From: Akkermansiaceae bacterium | GTDB taxonomy: Bacteria; Verrucomicrobiota; Verrucomicrobiia; Verrucomicrobiales; Akkermansiaceae | Assembly (NCBI GenBank): GCA_947491475.1 | Contig: CANLKN010000009.1 | Coordinates: forward strand, 1-53,876 | Length of the DNA stretch: 53,876 bases | Direction of reading: 5' to 3' | In this document: one piece after another, positions 1-8,319 of the stretch | Layout: each line of letters opens with the position of its first letter | Numbering within the stretch: position 1 is the stretch's first letter | Program-made: the position numbers and the translations under genes | The notes under the pieces: generated by a model | Told to the model about the DNA's origin: nothing | Databases searched by the model: none | What the model saw: only the letters and a program-made list of their open reading frames with translations

Positions 1-1999
1 GATTGGCGGCTGGCGCGGCATTGCCGGGGAAGGGGCCGAGGTTGACGCGCACATCCACCCATTGGTCCGCGCCGGTGCCACCGGTGGAGAGAGTGGTGAT
101 GTGGACATTGGCGGCGGTGTCGCTATAAGTGCGGCCGAGGGTGATGGACGAGTCATTTTTACCGCCGGTGCTGTTAGGCGTGGTGTCGAGCAACCAGCAA
201 CGGGTCTGGCCGGAGCGCTGCCAGTTGAGGTAAACGCCGCGCATTTGGGTCACGTTGTTTACAAAGGCCGGCCGGTAGGAAAGCCAGTAGTATTCGGCGG
301 GGGCACCCACCTTGGTGATGCGCACACCGCGGCTGTGGGTGGAGGTGGTGTTGGTATCATCGATGCGGTGAATGCGATAGGTATTGGAGCCGAGGGCGGA
401 GGCATCCTGCCATTGGCTGGCGGTGAGCCAGCTGAGGCGTTGTTTGGCTTGGGAATGGAAGTGCCCTTCCGGATCAGGGCCTGAGCCCATGATGTCGAAG
501 ATATCACCGTATTCGGTGGAAGCTCCCGCCGGGTCCGCTGGGTTGCTGGAAGCCACATTCCAGGAACTGGCGTGGCCGAGCCCGTAGTTGTGGCCCAACT
601 CGTGGATATACACTCCGGAGCTGTTGCTGTCCTGCATCCAGAGGTTGCTTCCTCCGGCCAGACCGGCATATCTGATTCCGCCGGAAACCATGCCGATATT
701 TTCAAAAGTGATGCCAACGATGTCATAGACGCCGAGGCTGCCACCGTCACCGTATTCGGTGTTGCTTACGGGGCCGATGTCGATCGCTGAGTCGGCTCCG
801 GATTTGTTAGTGCGGAAGGTGTTCCGGGCGTCGCGAAGCAGTTCGGAATTGAAGCTGTTGCCACCATTGGCATAGTAAGCTGCGGTTTTTGGCATGGTGT
901 AGAGCCCGGCGCTGACGCCGGCTTCGATCCAGGTTTTCTGATAGGATTGCTGGCGGATGCTGTCACTGACCACGCCGTTCAAGACAGTGGCTGCCGCGGC
1001 CTGGGTGACCGGTTCGGTCGGCGCATCGGTGAAGTTGATGCGGATGAGAAACAATTTTTTCTTGGTTTCCGTCCATGCTGTGGCCTGCTCACTGGCGAAG
1101 GTTTCCAGTTGGTTCCAGTCGATTTCCCCATCGCCGAGAGGCAGCAGAAATGAGGAAGCGGCCACCGGGCCCGGGCGGGCGTCGGCGAGGGCGAGGCGCT
1201 CGTTGGCGGCATTGAGTTCTTCCACGCTTTCAAAGGCGAAGAGCCGCCCGCCGGCAACGGCGTGGACAGGGCCTTCGCCAATGATGTCGTTGCCATTTGG
1301 AAGGCTGCGGGCAAGCGAGGCAAGATCCGCGGCGTGGACGGGTTGGAGGGTTTCCTCGCGCAGTGCGGCGATGCCATCGAGCGAAATGCCCTGCACGGGG
1401 AGGCGGCGCTTGCTCATGTGTCCGATGCGCTGGCCAAAGGCGAATGCCTCAAGGCTGGAACCGTCCGGCAGTGAGAGCTCGGCGATGTGGGACGGAGTGC
1501 CGGGCGGTAGAAAGCCGCCATTGCCGCAAACGGGATAGAATTGGTAGTCGGCCACGATGGTAAATGGCTTTTCCACCAGTGCCTGGATTTCCGGCGGCAG
1601 GGATTCCCACTCGGAGTAGGACAGCGCCTCGGCGAGGGCCTGTTGCGGATTCTCGCGAATCAGGCGGGCCATGCGATTGCGGCGGGCCTCGGCCAGCTTT
1701 GCCCCCTCGGCGATGAGGGCGGTGGCATCTGGCTGCGGGCCGCCTGCGGCAGTCCGCTCCATGCGGGTGGCCAACCATTTTCCGAACTCCACCTGAGATG
1801 CGGCATCCGCCGCATTTGTGACTGGAACAGTGTCGGCGACGTCCTTCTGTTCCGGCGTTGAAGTGATTGGCTGCATTGCCCGGGTATGCGGCTCGCCGGG
1901 TTTCGCATCATGCCGGGCAAGCCACAAAAAAACGGTGCAGGCGAGTAAAGATATTGGAAACAACAAACCGAGGAATTCACGCCGGGAAAGCCAATTCAT
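1..1999 (-). CDS. Secreted zinc metalloprotease, M11/M6-like (C-terminus beyond window)
   Basis: A single reading frame runs from the ATG at 1999 to the window edge, giving 666 codons without a stop, so the C-terminus is missing. Residues 466-476 read HELGHNYGLGH, the HExxHxxGxxH zinc site of metzincin-type proteases; about 30 residues later EYGD and DIMGSG supply the Met-turn, an arrangement like gametolysin (M11) and related secreted proteases. Residues 8-27 are hydrophobic after RR at 6-7; LLAC at 18-21 could be a lipobox, but the hydrophobic stretch continues past it, so a signal peptide or anchor is equally likely. The roughly 440 residues between are probably propeptide plus the N-terminal part of the catalytic domain. 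The catalytic call is firm; the family is inferred from motifs. Confidence 0.85.
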   Translation of the reverse strand, partial: MNWLSRREFLGLLFPISLLACTVFLWLARHDAKPGEPHTRAMQPITSTPEQKDVADTVPVTNAADAASQVEFGKWLATRMERTAAGGPQPDATALIAEGAKLAEARRNRMARLIRENPQQALAEALSYSEWESLPPEIQALVEKPFTIVADYQFYPVCGNGGFLPPGTPSHIAELSLPDGSSLEAFAFGQRIGHMSKRRLPVQGISLDGIAALREETLQPVHAADLASLARSLPNGNDIIGEGPVHAVAGGRLFAFESVEELNAANERLALADARPGPVAASSFLLPLGDGEIDWNQLETFASEQATAWTETKKKLFLIRINFTDAPTEPVTQAAAATVLNGVVSDSIRQQSYQKTWIEAGVSAGLYTMPKTAAYYANGGNSFNSELLRDARNTFRTNKSGADSAIDIGPVSNTEYGDGGSLGVYDIVGITFENIGMVSGGIRYAGLAGGSNLWMQDSNSSGVYIHELGHNYGLGHASSWNVASSNPADPAGASTEYGDIFDIMGSGPDPEGHFHSQAKQRLSWLTASQWQDASALGSNTYRIHRIDDTNTTSTHSRGVRITKVGAPAEYYWLSYRPAFVNNVTQMRGVYLNWQRSGQTRCWLLDTTPNSTGGKNDSSITLGRTYSDTAANVHITTLSTGGTGADQWVDVRVNLGPFPGNAAPAAN

Positions 2000-2014
2000 G
2001 GATTTTATTTGCGC

Positions 2015-2050
2015 AGATTATTTTTTTAGTGAGAGCAAACAAGATAATCT
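2015..2050. promoter_or_regulatory. AT-rich dyad upstream of the metalloprotease
   Basis: Arms AGATTAT (2015-2021) and ATAATCT (2044-2050) form an inverted repeat with a 22-base spacer, 15 bases upstream of the metalloprotease start, in a locally AT-rich stretch with runs of T and A. On the minus strand TTGTTT followed 16 bases later by TAATCT could be -35 and -10 boxes. An operator or promoter role is inference from position and composition. Confidence 0.3.
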
Positions 2051-2519
2051 TTGCTTTTAAAAAAAACACGACATGGAAATAAGAGGATACGCGGAGCAGA
2101 TGATGCAAAACGAGCGTTCGGGATAACCCAAATCAATCGGGATGTCACGGGAGCAAGCGTCACGGCAGGCGGAGCCGCCGAGTCAATTCCGGCAAGCCGC
2201 GGATGCGGCCCGTGTTCTCGCCTGCGATGTCCTCACCCTCCCATGGGCATCCTCCTTCGATTGGCGAGGATTGTCCGATCAGGCCCACTCCTTGAAACCG
2301 GACCACCGGACCCTCGCCCGTGAGTCCATCCAAGTCCGTTTTTCTGAGGGCCAGAAAAGTTCCAGCATGGTGCGGTCCCGCAGGCCGAAGGGATAGAAAA
2401 GCCCTACTTTTCCGAGCAACGCGCGCGCGGGGCAACGTATCGACCACCCCGCCGTCAATCTGGGCGAGCATGCGAATCGCGCCCCGCCCGGCCGCAAGCC
2501 CCGACAGCTCCGACAAATT
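2051..2519. other. Intergenic stretch without a convincing gene
   Basis: This stretch separates the end of the UroD-like gene from the metalloprotease promoter. On the minus strand a TTG-started frame of 118 codons (2160-2516) begins three bases after the UroD-like stop, but its composition (Arg/Gly rich, no domain I recognise) looks like chance in GC-rich DNA. Another frame of the same strand is also open. I see no RNA gene or clear repeat. Confidence 0.4.
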
Positions 2520-3539
2520 TCAGCCCGCTGATGGATTCGCCTGCCAGGGCACTGGTTCGCACAGCGCGCGGAGGTTTTCCACCGGCGTGCGACTGGGGAT
2601 TTCGCACCCGGCGTTGACCATGAAGGGATTTCCGGCGCGTGCATAGGCCTGGAGCACCGCCTGGCGGATCGCATCCGGATTCGAACGCATCACGTCCGCC
2701 ACTGGATCAAGGTTGCCGCCGATCACGACTTTGGGGCCCAGCACCTCGCGCACAGTCCGCAGATCCACCATGTGATCGACGTCGATGACATCAATGCCCA
2801 GCGTGGCGATGCCCGGCAGGAGGTGAGTGATATTTCCGCAGATATGCAATCGCACCTTGGCACCCATTTCCTTGAGGCCACGCACCAGGCGTTGTTCGCG
2901 CGGCAGCACCAGGCGCTCGTAAGTGTCCACCGCGAGCTGGCTGGCTGCGGCATCACCGATGCCGATGGTGTCCGCACCGGACTCGATCTGTGGCTTGGCG
3001 AAATCCAGCGCCACATCCACGCACAGGTCCATCAGGCCGGCGGAGTATCCCTCGTCATCCATCAGATCCATGAAGAAATTGTCCATCCGGCGAAGATCGG
3101 TGGCCTCGGCGGCGGGGCCTTCGACCCAGCCCATGATGGAATATTCGCCGCCCACGGTTTGATGGTAGCTGCGGATGGCCTCAATGCGGTCGCGCATGCG
3201 TGTGGCTTCAAGCGGATTCGGACGCGGGAGTTTGGAGAAATCCGGATCCTCCTCGAGCGGATGTTTCTCGCATCGCGGGCACATGTTGCGTTCGTAGATG
3301 ATTTTGGCGCCGAAGGCCTGCGTCTCGCAATAGGGATCGGACATCGTGTTCATCTGGTCGATGCCGAACTCGCGGGCGCAGGCAAGGTTGGCTTCGGTGC
3401 GGACACGATAATCCTCGGCGAAAGCACCGTAGTTGTTGCCGATGTGCTCCGCGGCGAACTGCATCAGGATGGGCAGGCGTGCGAGGTGATCGACGGGCTT
3501 GCCATCAATGGTGGCGAGGTAGCGTTCGAGGCTGTTCAT
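2520..3539 (-). CDS. UroD/MtaA-family methyltransferase-like protein
   Basis: This 339-residue protein belongs to the uroporphyrinogen decarboxylase superfamily, in the branch that includes methylcobalamin:coenzyme M methyltransferases (MtaA/MtbA) rather than haem-pathway HemE. RLHICGN in the C-terminal half and NAGCEIP near the end give the H-x-C...C zinc-ligand pattern used by that branch to activate a thiol. A PRCEKHP segment near residue 90 adds further Cys/His. The start lies four bases after the stop of the upstream ferritin-like gene, so the two are almost certainly one operon. No corrinoid-binding protein or methyltransferase B subunit is encoded nearby, so the methyl donor and acceptor are unknown. 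Known: family and zinc motif. Inferred: methyl-transfer chemistry. Confidence 0.8.
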   Translation of the reverse strand: MNSLERYLATIDGKPVDHLARLPILMQFAAEHIGNNYGAFAEDYRVRTEANLACAREFGIDQMNTMSDPYCETQAFGAKIIYERNMCPRCEKHPLEEDPDFSKLPRPNPLEATRMRDRIEAIRSYHQTVGGEYSIMGWVEGPAAEATDLRRMDNFFMDLMDDEGYSAGLMDLCVDVALDFAKPQIESGADTIGIGDAAASQLAVDTYERLVLPREQRLVRGLKEMGAKVRLHICGNITHLLPGIATLGIDVIDVDHMVDLRTVREVLGPKVVIGGNLDPVADVMRSNPDAIRQAVLQAYARAGNPFMVNAGCEIPSRTPVENLRALCEPVPWQANPSAG

Positions 3540-3543
3540 GATT

Positions 3544-5001
3544 TCAGGCGGATGGGGTGATGGTTTTCAAATCGGCGCGTTTGCCCTCATAGGTTTCACA
3601 AAATGCCAGCGCGCGGGGATCGGGGGTGGTGCCGCGTTTCGCACACCATGCCTGATAGAGATCCGGCCACCAGTTGCGGTGTTCGGTGAGGCCTTGTTCC
3701 TTCCACTCTCCCCAGCCGACGAGCACCTTGCTCCAGCAGGCGTCGCCATAGTCGATGGCCTCGCGCACTCCGGGCATGTCAGAGACATACCAGTCCCGGC
3801 CGACACGCGCGTGGAGCACCTCGTCCGCCCAGTCGAAGTCCTGGAAGGTGGTGGCCAGCGGGTTTCCGGCGTCCTTGCTGACCACCCATTCATGACGTTT
3901 GCCGGTCTTGGGCATGAGCCCCTGCTCGATGAAATAAAGCACGGCGTGGCGCTCCTTGGGCGTGAGCTGCGTGTTCAGGCTGCGCGACCAGGTCGAATTG
4001 ACCATCACAAGCTTCTGCCAATCGATGCCTTCTGAAACAAAGCCGACCTCGCCCATCATCGCGTGGCGCGCCTCGTCCCAAAGTTGGCGCGTCATGTCGC
4101 GGTAATAACTCCATGGCTTGCCTTTGGTTTCCGCGATGATACTGCACATCATTTCCGGGACATCGATTTCTCGCAGGCGTTTGTAGAACATCATGAGCAC
4201 CTTTGCGTTCGCAGGCATCTCCTCGTCATAGAGGAAAATTTCGGCGTTCACGCCCATGTTGTAGGGATCGGGAAAACGCTCGTCGCGTCGTGGCGTGCCG
4301 TCGAAGACAAACGGCTTCGAACTGTAATGGCGCAGCGGCGCTTCATCATTCGCAGTGGTTTTCCCCGTGCCATCGAGGCCGCCGGCACTGGCCAGACACA
4401 CTTCCAAAAATGCAAGCCAGTGGCCGCACTCCGCGCGCTGACGCTCCGTGACCAATGAGGCGAGCGCCTTTTCTCCCCACGCACAGATATCCACCAGATC
4501 GAGCAGCGCGATGCGGCAGATGCGGCGCGAAGGATAGTCCGCCAGCGGATGCGTCTCCGCGATGTAGCGCTTGAGTCCCTCGCGCAGCGCCGGAAACGCG
4601 ATCTGATAGAGACCCAGCAGTCGTTCCTCCACCATTGGCGTGGCGAGGATTTCATCAAAGAACACGTCGAGCGCCGGGTGCTGGCTTTTTTCCAAGCCAA
4701 GCGGCGGTTCGCGCATCTCGCCGACCCGTGAGCGGAACAAAGTGTCCATTTCCGCCGCCAGGTGGGCGTGCATGCTGAAAGCCATCTTGAGCTCATAGAG
4801 CGGTTCGCAGGCGATGTGTGCGATGCAGATCTGGTGGATGCGCCAGAGCGAGTAATGGAAGCGTTTGAGCCGCCTGACGCAGTCCTCGACCGGCAGGCCG
4901 GACTCGGTGGCGTCTTCAAATGAGGCAATGCCAACGAGCGGCGGAAGCTCATGGTCAGGCACACTTGCGGCAGGACTTTCGAAGTTCATGGAAGCAATCA
5001 T
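3544..5001 (-). CDS. Ferritin-like diiron protein (putative)
   Basis: A 485-residue, mostly helical soluble protein. In the C-terminal half, DEARHAMMGE and DEVLHARVGRDWY are two E-x-x-H motifs of the type that ligate a diiron centre in ferritin-like four-helix bundles; a further Glu in VPEMMCSIIAETK could complete the site. The N-terminal half has a second helical region that resembles a degenerate bundle without the ligands. I cannot name an exact family; DUF455-type ferritin-like proteins are the nearest I recognise. Two starts are possible, ATG at 5001 or the ATG four codons later, and neither has a clear ribosome-binding site. It is first in an operon with the UroD/MtaA-like gene, suggesting a shared, probably redox-linked, C1 or demethylation role; that is inference. 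Confidence 0.7.
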   Translation of the reverse strand: MIASMNFESPAASVPDHELPPLVGIASFEDATESGLPVEDCVRRLKRFHYSLWRIHQICIAHIACEPLYELKMAFSMHAHLAAEMDTLFRSRVGEMREPPLGLEKSQHPALDVFFDEILATPMVEERLLGLYQIAFPALREGLKRYIAETHPLADYPSRRICRIALLDLVDICAWGEKALASLVTERQRAECGHWLAFLEVCLASAGGLDGTGKTTANDEAPLRHYSSKPFVFDGTPRRDERFPDPYNMGVNAEIFLYDEEMPANAKVLMMFYKRLREIDVPEMMCSIIAETKGKPWSYYRDMTRQLWDEARHAMMGEVGFVSEGIDWQKLVMVNSTWSRSLNTQLTPKERHAVLYFIEQGLMPKTGKRHEWVVSKDAGNPLATTFQDFDWADEVLHARVGRDWYVSDMPGVREAIDYGDACWSKVLVGWGEWKEQGLTEHRNWWPDLYQAWCAKRGTTPDPRALAFCETYEGKRADLKTITPSA

Positions 5002-5115
5002 AATTGGCCATGCAACGTTGTCGAGTTTAGCAAGACGGACTGCTGGTTCCGCAATCCACGTTAGATTTCCATGGGCAAACGCCGGATTTCATGATTTCTG
5101 TCTGAAGAAACTACC

Positions 5116-6156
5116 ATGAACCGCCGCCATTTCCTCACCACAACCTCGGCCGCGCTGGCCTCCAGCGCCCTGCCGGGATGCTCCGGAAAGAAACCACAAA
5201 CCCTCCGCGTTTACTCGTGGGCCGACTACCTCGATCCCGATCTCGCCGAGCGTTTCGAGAAGGAAAACTCCTGCAAACTGAGCATCGATACTTTCGATTC
5301 GAACGAAGCGATGTATGCAAAACTCGTCATCGGCGCCACCGGCTACGATGTGCTCGTCCCCACCTCCTACATGGTCAAGACACTGGTGCGGGAAAACCGG
5401 CTGCTGCCCATCGTCCAATCGAAGCTCACCAACCTCGGCCACGTGGACACCCAGTATCTCAAGCGCTCGCTCGATCCCGCGATGGTGCACTCCGTGCCCT
5501 ACATGATGGCCCCCACCTGCATCGCATGGCTGGCCAGCAAGGTCAAAGATCCGGTGGCTTCCAACAGCATGTTCGACCGCGCCGACCTCAAAGGCCGCAT
5601 CACGCTGCTCGATGACATGCACGAAGTGCTCGGGGCCGCCCTGCGCTCACTCGGATTTTCCCTCAACTCCACCGATCCCGCGCAACTCGCCAAGGCCCGC
5701 GACGTCGCCTCGCGTTGGAAGAAGAACATCGCGAAGTTCGACAACGAGCAATACAAGAGCGGCATCGACTCCGGCGAGTTCCACCTCGTCCAGGGCTACG
5801 CTGGCGACCTCTTCCAAGTGGCGGATGGAAACGAAGACATCGTCATCAAGGTGGCTGTGGAAGGCACCGCTTTTTCCTGCGATGACCTGTGCATTCCAAA
5901 GGATGCCACCGAGGTGGATCTCGCGCACCGCTTCATCGACTTCCTCACCGCCCCGGAAGTGGCGGCGCAGAACATGGAATACATCGCCTACCGCGCGCCA
6001 AACGCGGGAGCTTATCCGCTCCTCAGCGAGGACTTTCGCGGCAATGAAGTTCTGTTTCCGCCGGAGGAAGCCTTCGCCACTTGGGAGCCGATCGATTACC
6101 TCGGAGACGCCCTCGCGCTCTGGACCAAGACCTGGGACGAGGTCAAGGCGTCGTAG
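5116..6156 (+). CDS. potD: Spermidine/putrescine-type ABC substrate-binding lipoprotein
   Basis: The 346-residue product has a lipoprotein signal with RR at 3-4 and a lipobox ALPGC (Cys22), followed by the PotD/PotF fold: LRVYSWADYLDPDL at the start of the mature protein, ATGYDVLVPTSYMV, a VPYMMAPTCIAW hinge strand and DDLCIPKDA before the C-terminal helices. It should bind a polyamine or similar cation in the periplasm for an ABC importer. No potA, potB or potC gene is nearby, so its permease must be elsewhere or it serves as a sensor; other substrates of this family are possible. The gene starts 115 bases from the divergent ferritin-like gene and converges on rlpA with only six bases between the stops. 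Confidence 0.85.
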   Translation: MNRRHFLTTTSAALASSALPGCSGKKPQTLRVYSWADYLDPDLAERFEKENSCKLSIDTFDSNEAMYAKLVIGATGYDVLVPTSYMVKTLVRENRLLPIVQSKLTNLGHVDTQYLKRSLDPAMVHSVPYMMAPTCIAWLASKVKDPVASNSMFDRADLKGRITLLDDMHEVLGAALRSLGFSLNSTDPAQLAKARDVASRWKKNIAKFDNEQYKSGIDSGEFHLVQGYAGDLFQVADGNEDIVIKVAVEGTAFSCDDLCIPKDATEVDLAHRFIDFLTAPEVAAQNMEYIAYRAPNAGAYPLLSEDFRGNEVLFPPEEAFATWEPIDYLGDALALWTKTWDEVKAS

Positions 6157-6162
6157 GCCGCA

Positions 6163-6603
6163 TCACTCTCCGGTGTCCGGATGGCCGAGCACCTCCACCT
6201 TGACGGGGACGACTCCGCGCTGGCGGAAACCGAGCCGCTCGGCGCTGCCGATGGTGAGATCGATCACGCGCCCACGGGTGAAGGGCCCGCGGTCGTTGAT
6301 GGTGACGATTTCGGATTTGCCGTTCACTTGGTTGGTCACGCGCACCTTGGTGCCCATCGGCAGGGTCTTGTGGGCGGCGGTGGCTCCCTTGTCGCAGAGG
6401 CGCTGGCCGCTGGCGGTCTTGCTTCCGCGGTTGGTGCGGATGGAATACCAAGAGGCTTTGCCGTGCTCAATGGCCTTGACGGCATATTGAGTCTCGTCGC
6501 CTTGTTTTTTCGAGGTCGCATTTCCGGTTGTGGCACAACCGGGAAGGATTATGACGCCGGCGATTGCCAGGGCCACGGACTTGAGGTTCCGGGTCAGGAT
6601 CAT
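6163..6603 (-). CDS. rlpA: RlpA-like septal ring lipoprotein (lytic transglycosylase family)
   Basis: RlpA-family proteins are outer-membrane lipoproteins whose double-psi beta-barrel cleaves naked glycan strands at the septum. I place the start at the ATG at 6603 because MILTRNLKSVALAIAG followed by ILPGC forms a proper lipoprotein signal; an upstream in-frame start at 6690 would put 29 charged residues before it. The barrel is recognisable by ASWYSIRTNRGSKTASG, LPMGTKVRVTN, IVTINDRGPF and RVIDLTIGSAERLGF; the Asp in NDRGPF is the conserved catalytic residue. There is no SPOR domain, so this is the short form (146 residues). Confidence 0.9.
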   Translation of the reverse strand: MILTRNLKSVALAIAGVIILPGCATTGNATSKKQGDETQYAVKAIEHGKASWYSIRTNRGSKTASGQRLCDKGATAAHKTLPMGTKVRVTNQVNGKSEIVTINDRGPFTRGRVIDLTIGSAERLGFRQRGVVPVKVEVLGHPDTGE

Positions 6604-6830
6604 CGTGTTTGTCTTTGGTTTGGTCGCCGCGTGCCGCAGGGTGCGGCGCATCGGCCCGAACGGGATAAGCGCTTGAGAATGAGGTTTCAAGGAAAATTTA
6701 CCTCGCCCAAAAACCGCAAAATCCCTTGGTTTTTCAATGAAAATCCGGAAACTCCTTAACTTTTATTGATGTTTTTTCCGGTCATTTCACACTTGGAACA
6801 GCGCTCGGCCCGGGTTGTGATCTGTCCGCG

Positions 6831-8234
6831 ATGTCTTATCTCGACGAAAATTTTCTCCTTCATTCTCCGACGGCACGCCGTCTTTTCCATGAGGTGGCCC
6901 GCGAGCAGCCGATCATCGATTATCACTGCCATCTCTCACCGCGCGAAATCGCCAGCAACCATCGTTGGGGAAACCTCGCCGAAATCTGGCTCGGCGGCGA
7001 CCATTACAAGTGGCGGCTGATGCGCGCCAATGGCGTGGACGAGGATATGATCACTGGCGAGTCCTCCCCGCGCGAGAAATTCCAGGCTTGGGCTGAAACC
7101 GTGCCATTCACCCTGCGCAACCCCATCCACCATTGGACCCACCTTGAATTGCAGCGCTACTTCGGCATCGACCTGCTTCTCGGCCCGGACACTGCCGATG
7201 AAATCTGGGAACGCGCGAATGAAAAACTCTCCGAGCCGGATTTTTGCGTCCACGGCATTTTGAAAAAATTCGATGTGCGCATGGTCGGCACCACCGATGA
7301 TCCGGCGGATCCGCTTGATGACCATTTGGCCATCGCCCGGTCCGGGCTCACCACCCGGGTGCTGCCCACTTTCCGCCCGGACAAGGCTTTCATGGTGGAT
7401 CATCCGGAATTGCTCGCGCCATGGCTCACCAAGCTGGAGGCGGTCACGGACACCGCCATCACCCACTTGTCCGACTTGCTCGCCGCCTTGCAAATCCGCC
7501 ATGATGACTTCCACACAGCGGGCGGACGCCTCTCCGACCACGGGCTCGAGCGTATGCCCGCCCTTGCTTGCACCGATGCCGAGGCGGCGATGATTTTTGA
7601 CAAGGCCCGCGCCGGCGAAGCCGCAACCGCCGAAGAACGGGAAAAATTCTCGTTTTACCTGATGGTTTTCCTCGGTCAGTTGGACGCGGCCAAAGGCTGG
7701 ACCAAGCAGCTCCACCTTGGCGCCTACCGCAGCGTCAACACCCGCATGGCCGCCGCCATTGGCCCAGACAGTGGCTTCGACAACATCGGCGATACCCGCC
7801 AGGGAGCCGCACTCATCGGCTACCTCGACGCACTCGCCAAAGACGAAGCCCTGCCGAAAATGGTAATCTACAACCTCAACCCCTGCGACAACTACCTCCT
7901 CTCCACCATCGTCGGCAGCTTCCAGGACGGCACCTTTCCCGGTAAAATCCAGTTTGGCTCCGGTTGGTGGTTTCTCGACCAGAAAAATGGCATGGAACTC
8001 CAGCTTGACGCCCTCTCTGCCACCGGGCTGCTCTCCCGCTTCGTCGGAATGCTCACCGACTCCCGCTCGTTCCTCTCCTTCCCGCGCCACGAATACTTCC
8101 GCCGCATCCTCTGCAATCTCATCGGCTCCGAGGCCGACCGCGGCGAACTGCCCGACGACTTCGAATTGCTCGCCGCTCTGATCCGCGCCGTGAGTTTCGA
8201 AAATGCCCGCCAACACTTCGGATTCGACGTCTGA
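6831..8234 (+). CDS. uxaC: Glucuronate isomerase
   Basis: UxaC converts D-glucuronate to D-fructuronate (and galacturonate to tagaturonate), the first step of hexuronate breakdown. The 467-residue length matches the family. DYHCHLSP (His32, His34) is the metal-binding start of this amidohydrolase-superfamily barrel; FDVRMVGTTDDPADPL, LHLGAYRSVNTRM, YNLNPCDNY and FGSGWWFLDQKNGM are conserved UxaC segments, and the C-terminus SRSFLSFPRHEYFRRILCNL is typical. No other hexuronate gene (uxaA, uxaB, kdgK) is adjacent. The 12-mer TTTTCCGGTCAT lies 46 bases before the start and recurs before the next gene. Confidence 0.95.
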   Translation: MSYLDENFLLHSPTARRLFHEVAREQPIIDYHCHLSPREIASNHRWGNLAEIWLGGDHYKWRLMRANGVDEDMITGESSPREKFQAWAETVPFTLRNPIHHWTHLELQRYFGIDLLLGPDTADEIWERANEKLSEPDFCVHGILKKFDVRMVGTTDDPADPLDDHLAIARSGLTTRVLPTFRPDKAFMVDHPELLAPWLTKLEAVTDTAITHLSDLLAALQIRHDDFHTAGGRLSDHGLERMPALACTDAEAAMIFDKARAGEAATAEEREKFSFYLMVFLGQLDAAKGWTKQLHLGAYRSVNTRMAAAIGPDSGFDNIGDTRQGAALIGYLDALAKDEALPKMVIYNLNPCDNYLLSTIVGSFQDGTFPGKIQFGSGWWFLDQKNGMELQLDALSATGLLSRFVGMLTDSRSFLSFPRHEYFRRILCNLIGSEADRGELPDDFELLAALIRAVSFENARQHFGFDV

Positions 8235-8319
8235 GCTTCACAAAACCTGATTTTCCGGTCATGAAAACAATCTTGCCCCGGAGCAGGAGTCGGCGGATGC
8301 TTTGGCCGCAGGCAATTGT

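Noticed and set aside
2160-2516. Possible 118-residue gene after the UroD-like gene
   Set aside because: It starts with TTG without a ribosome-binding site, a second frame is equally open, and the product has no protein-like pattern I can identify.
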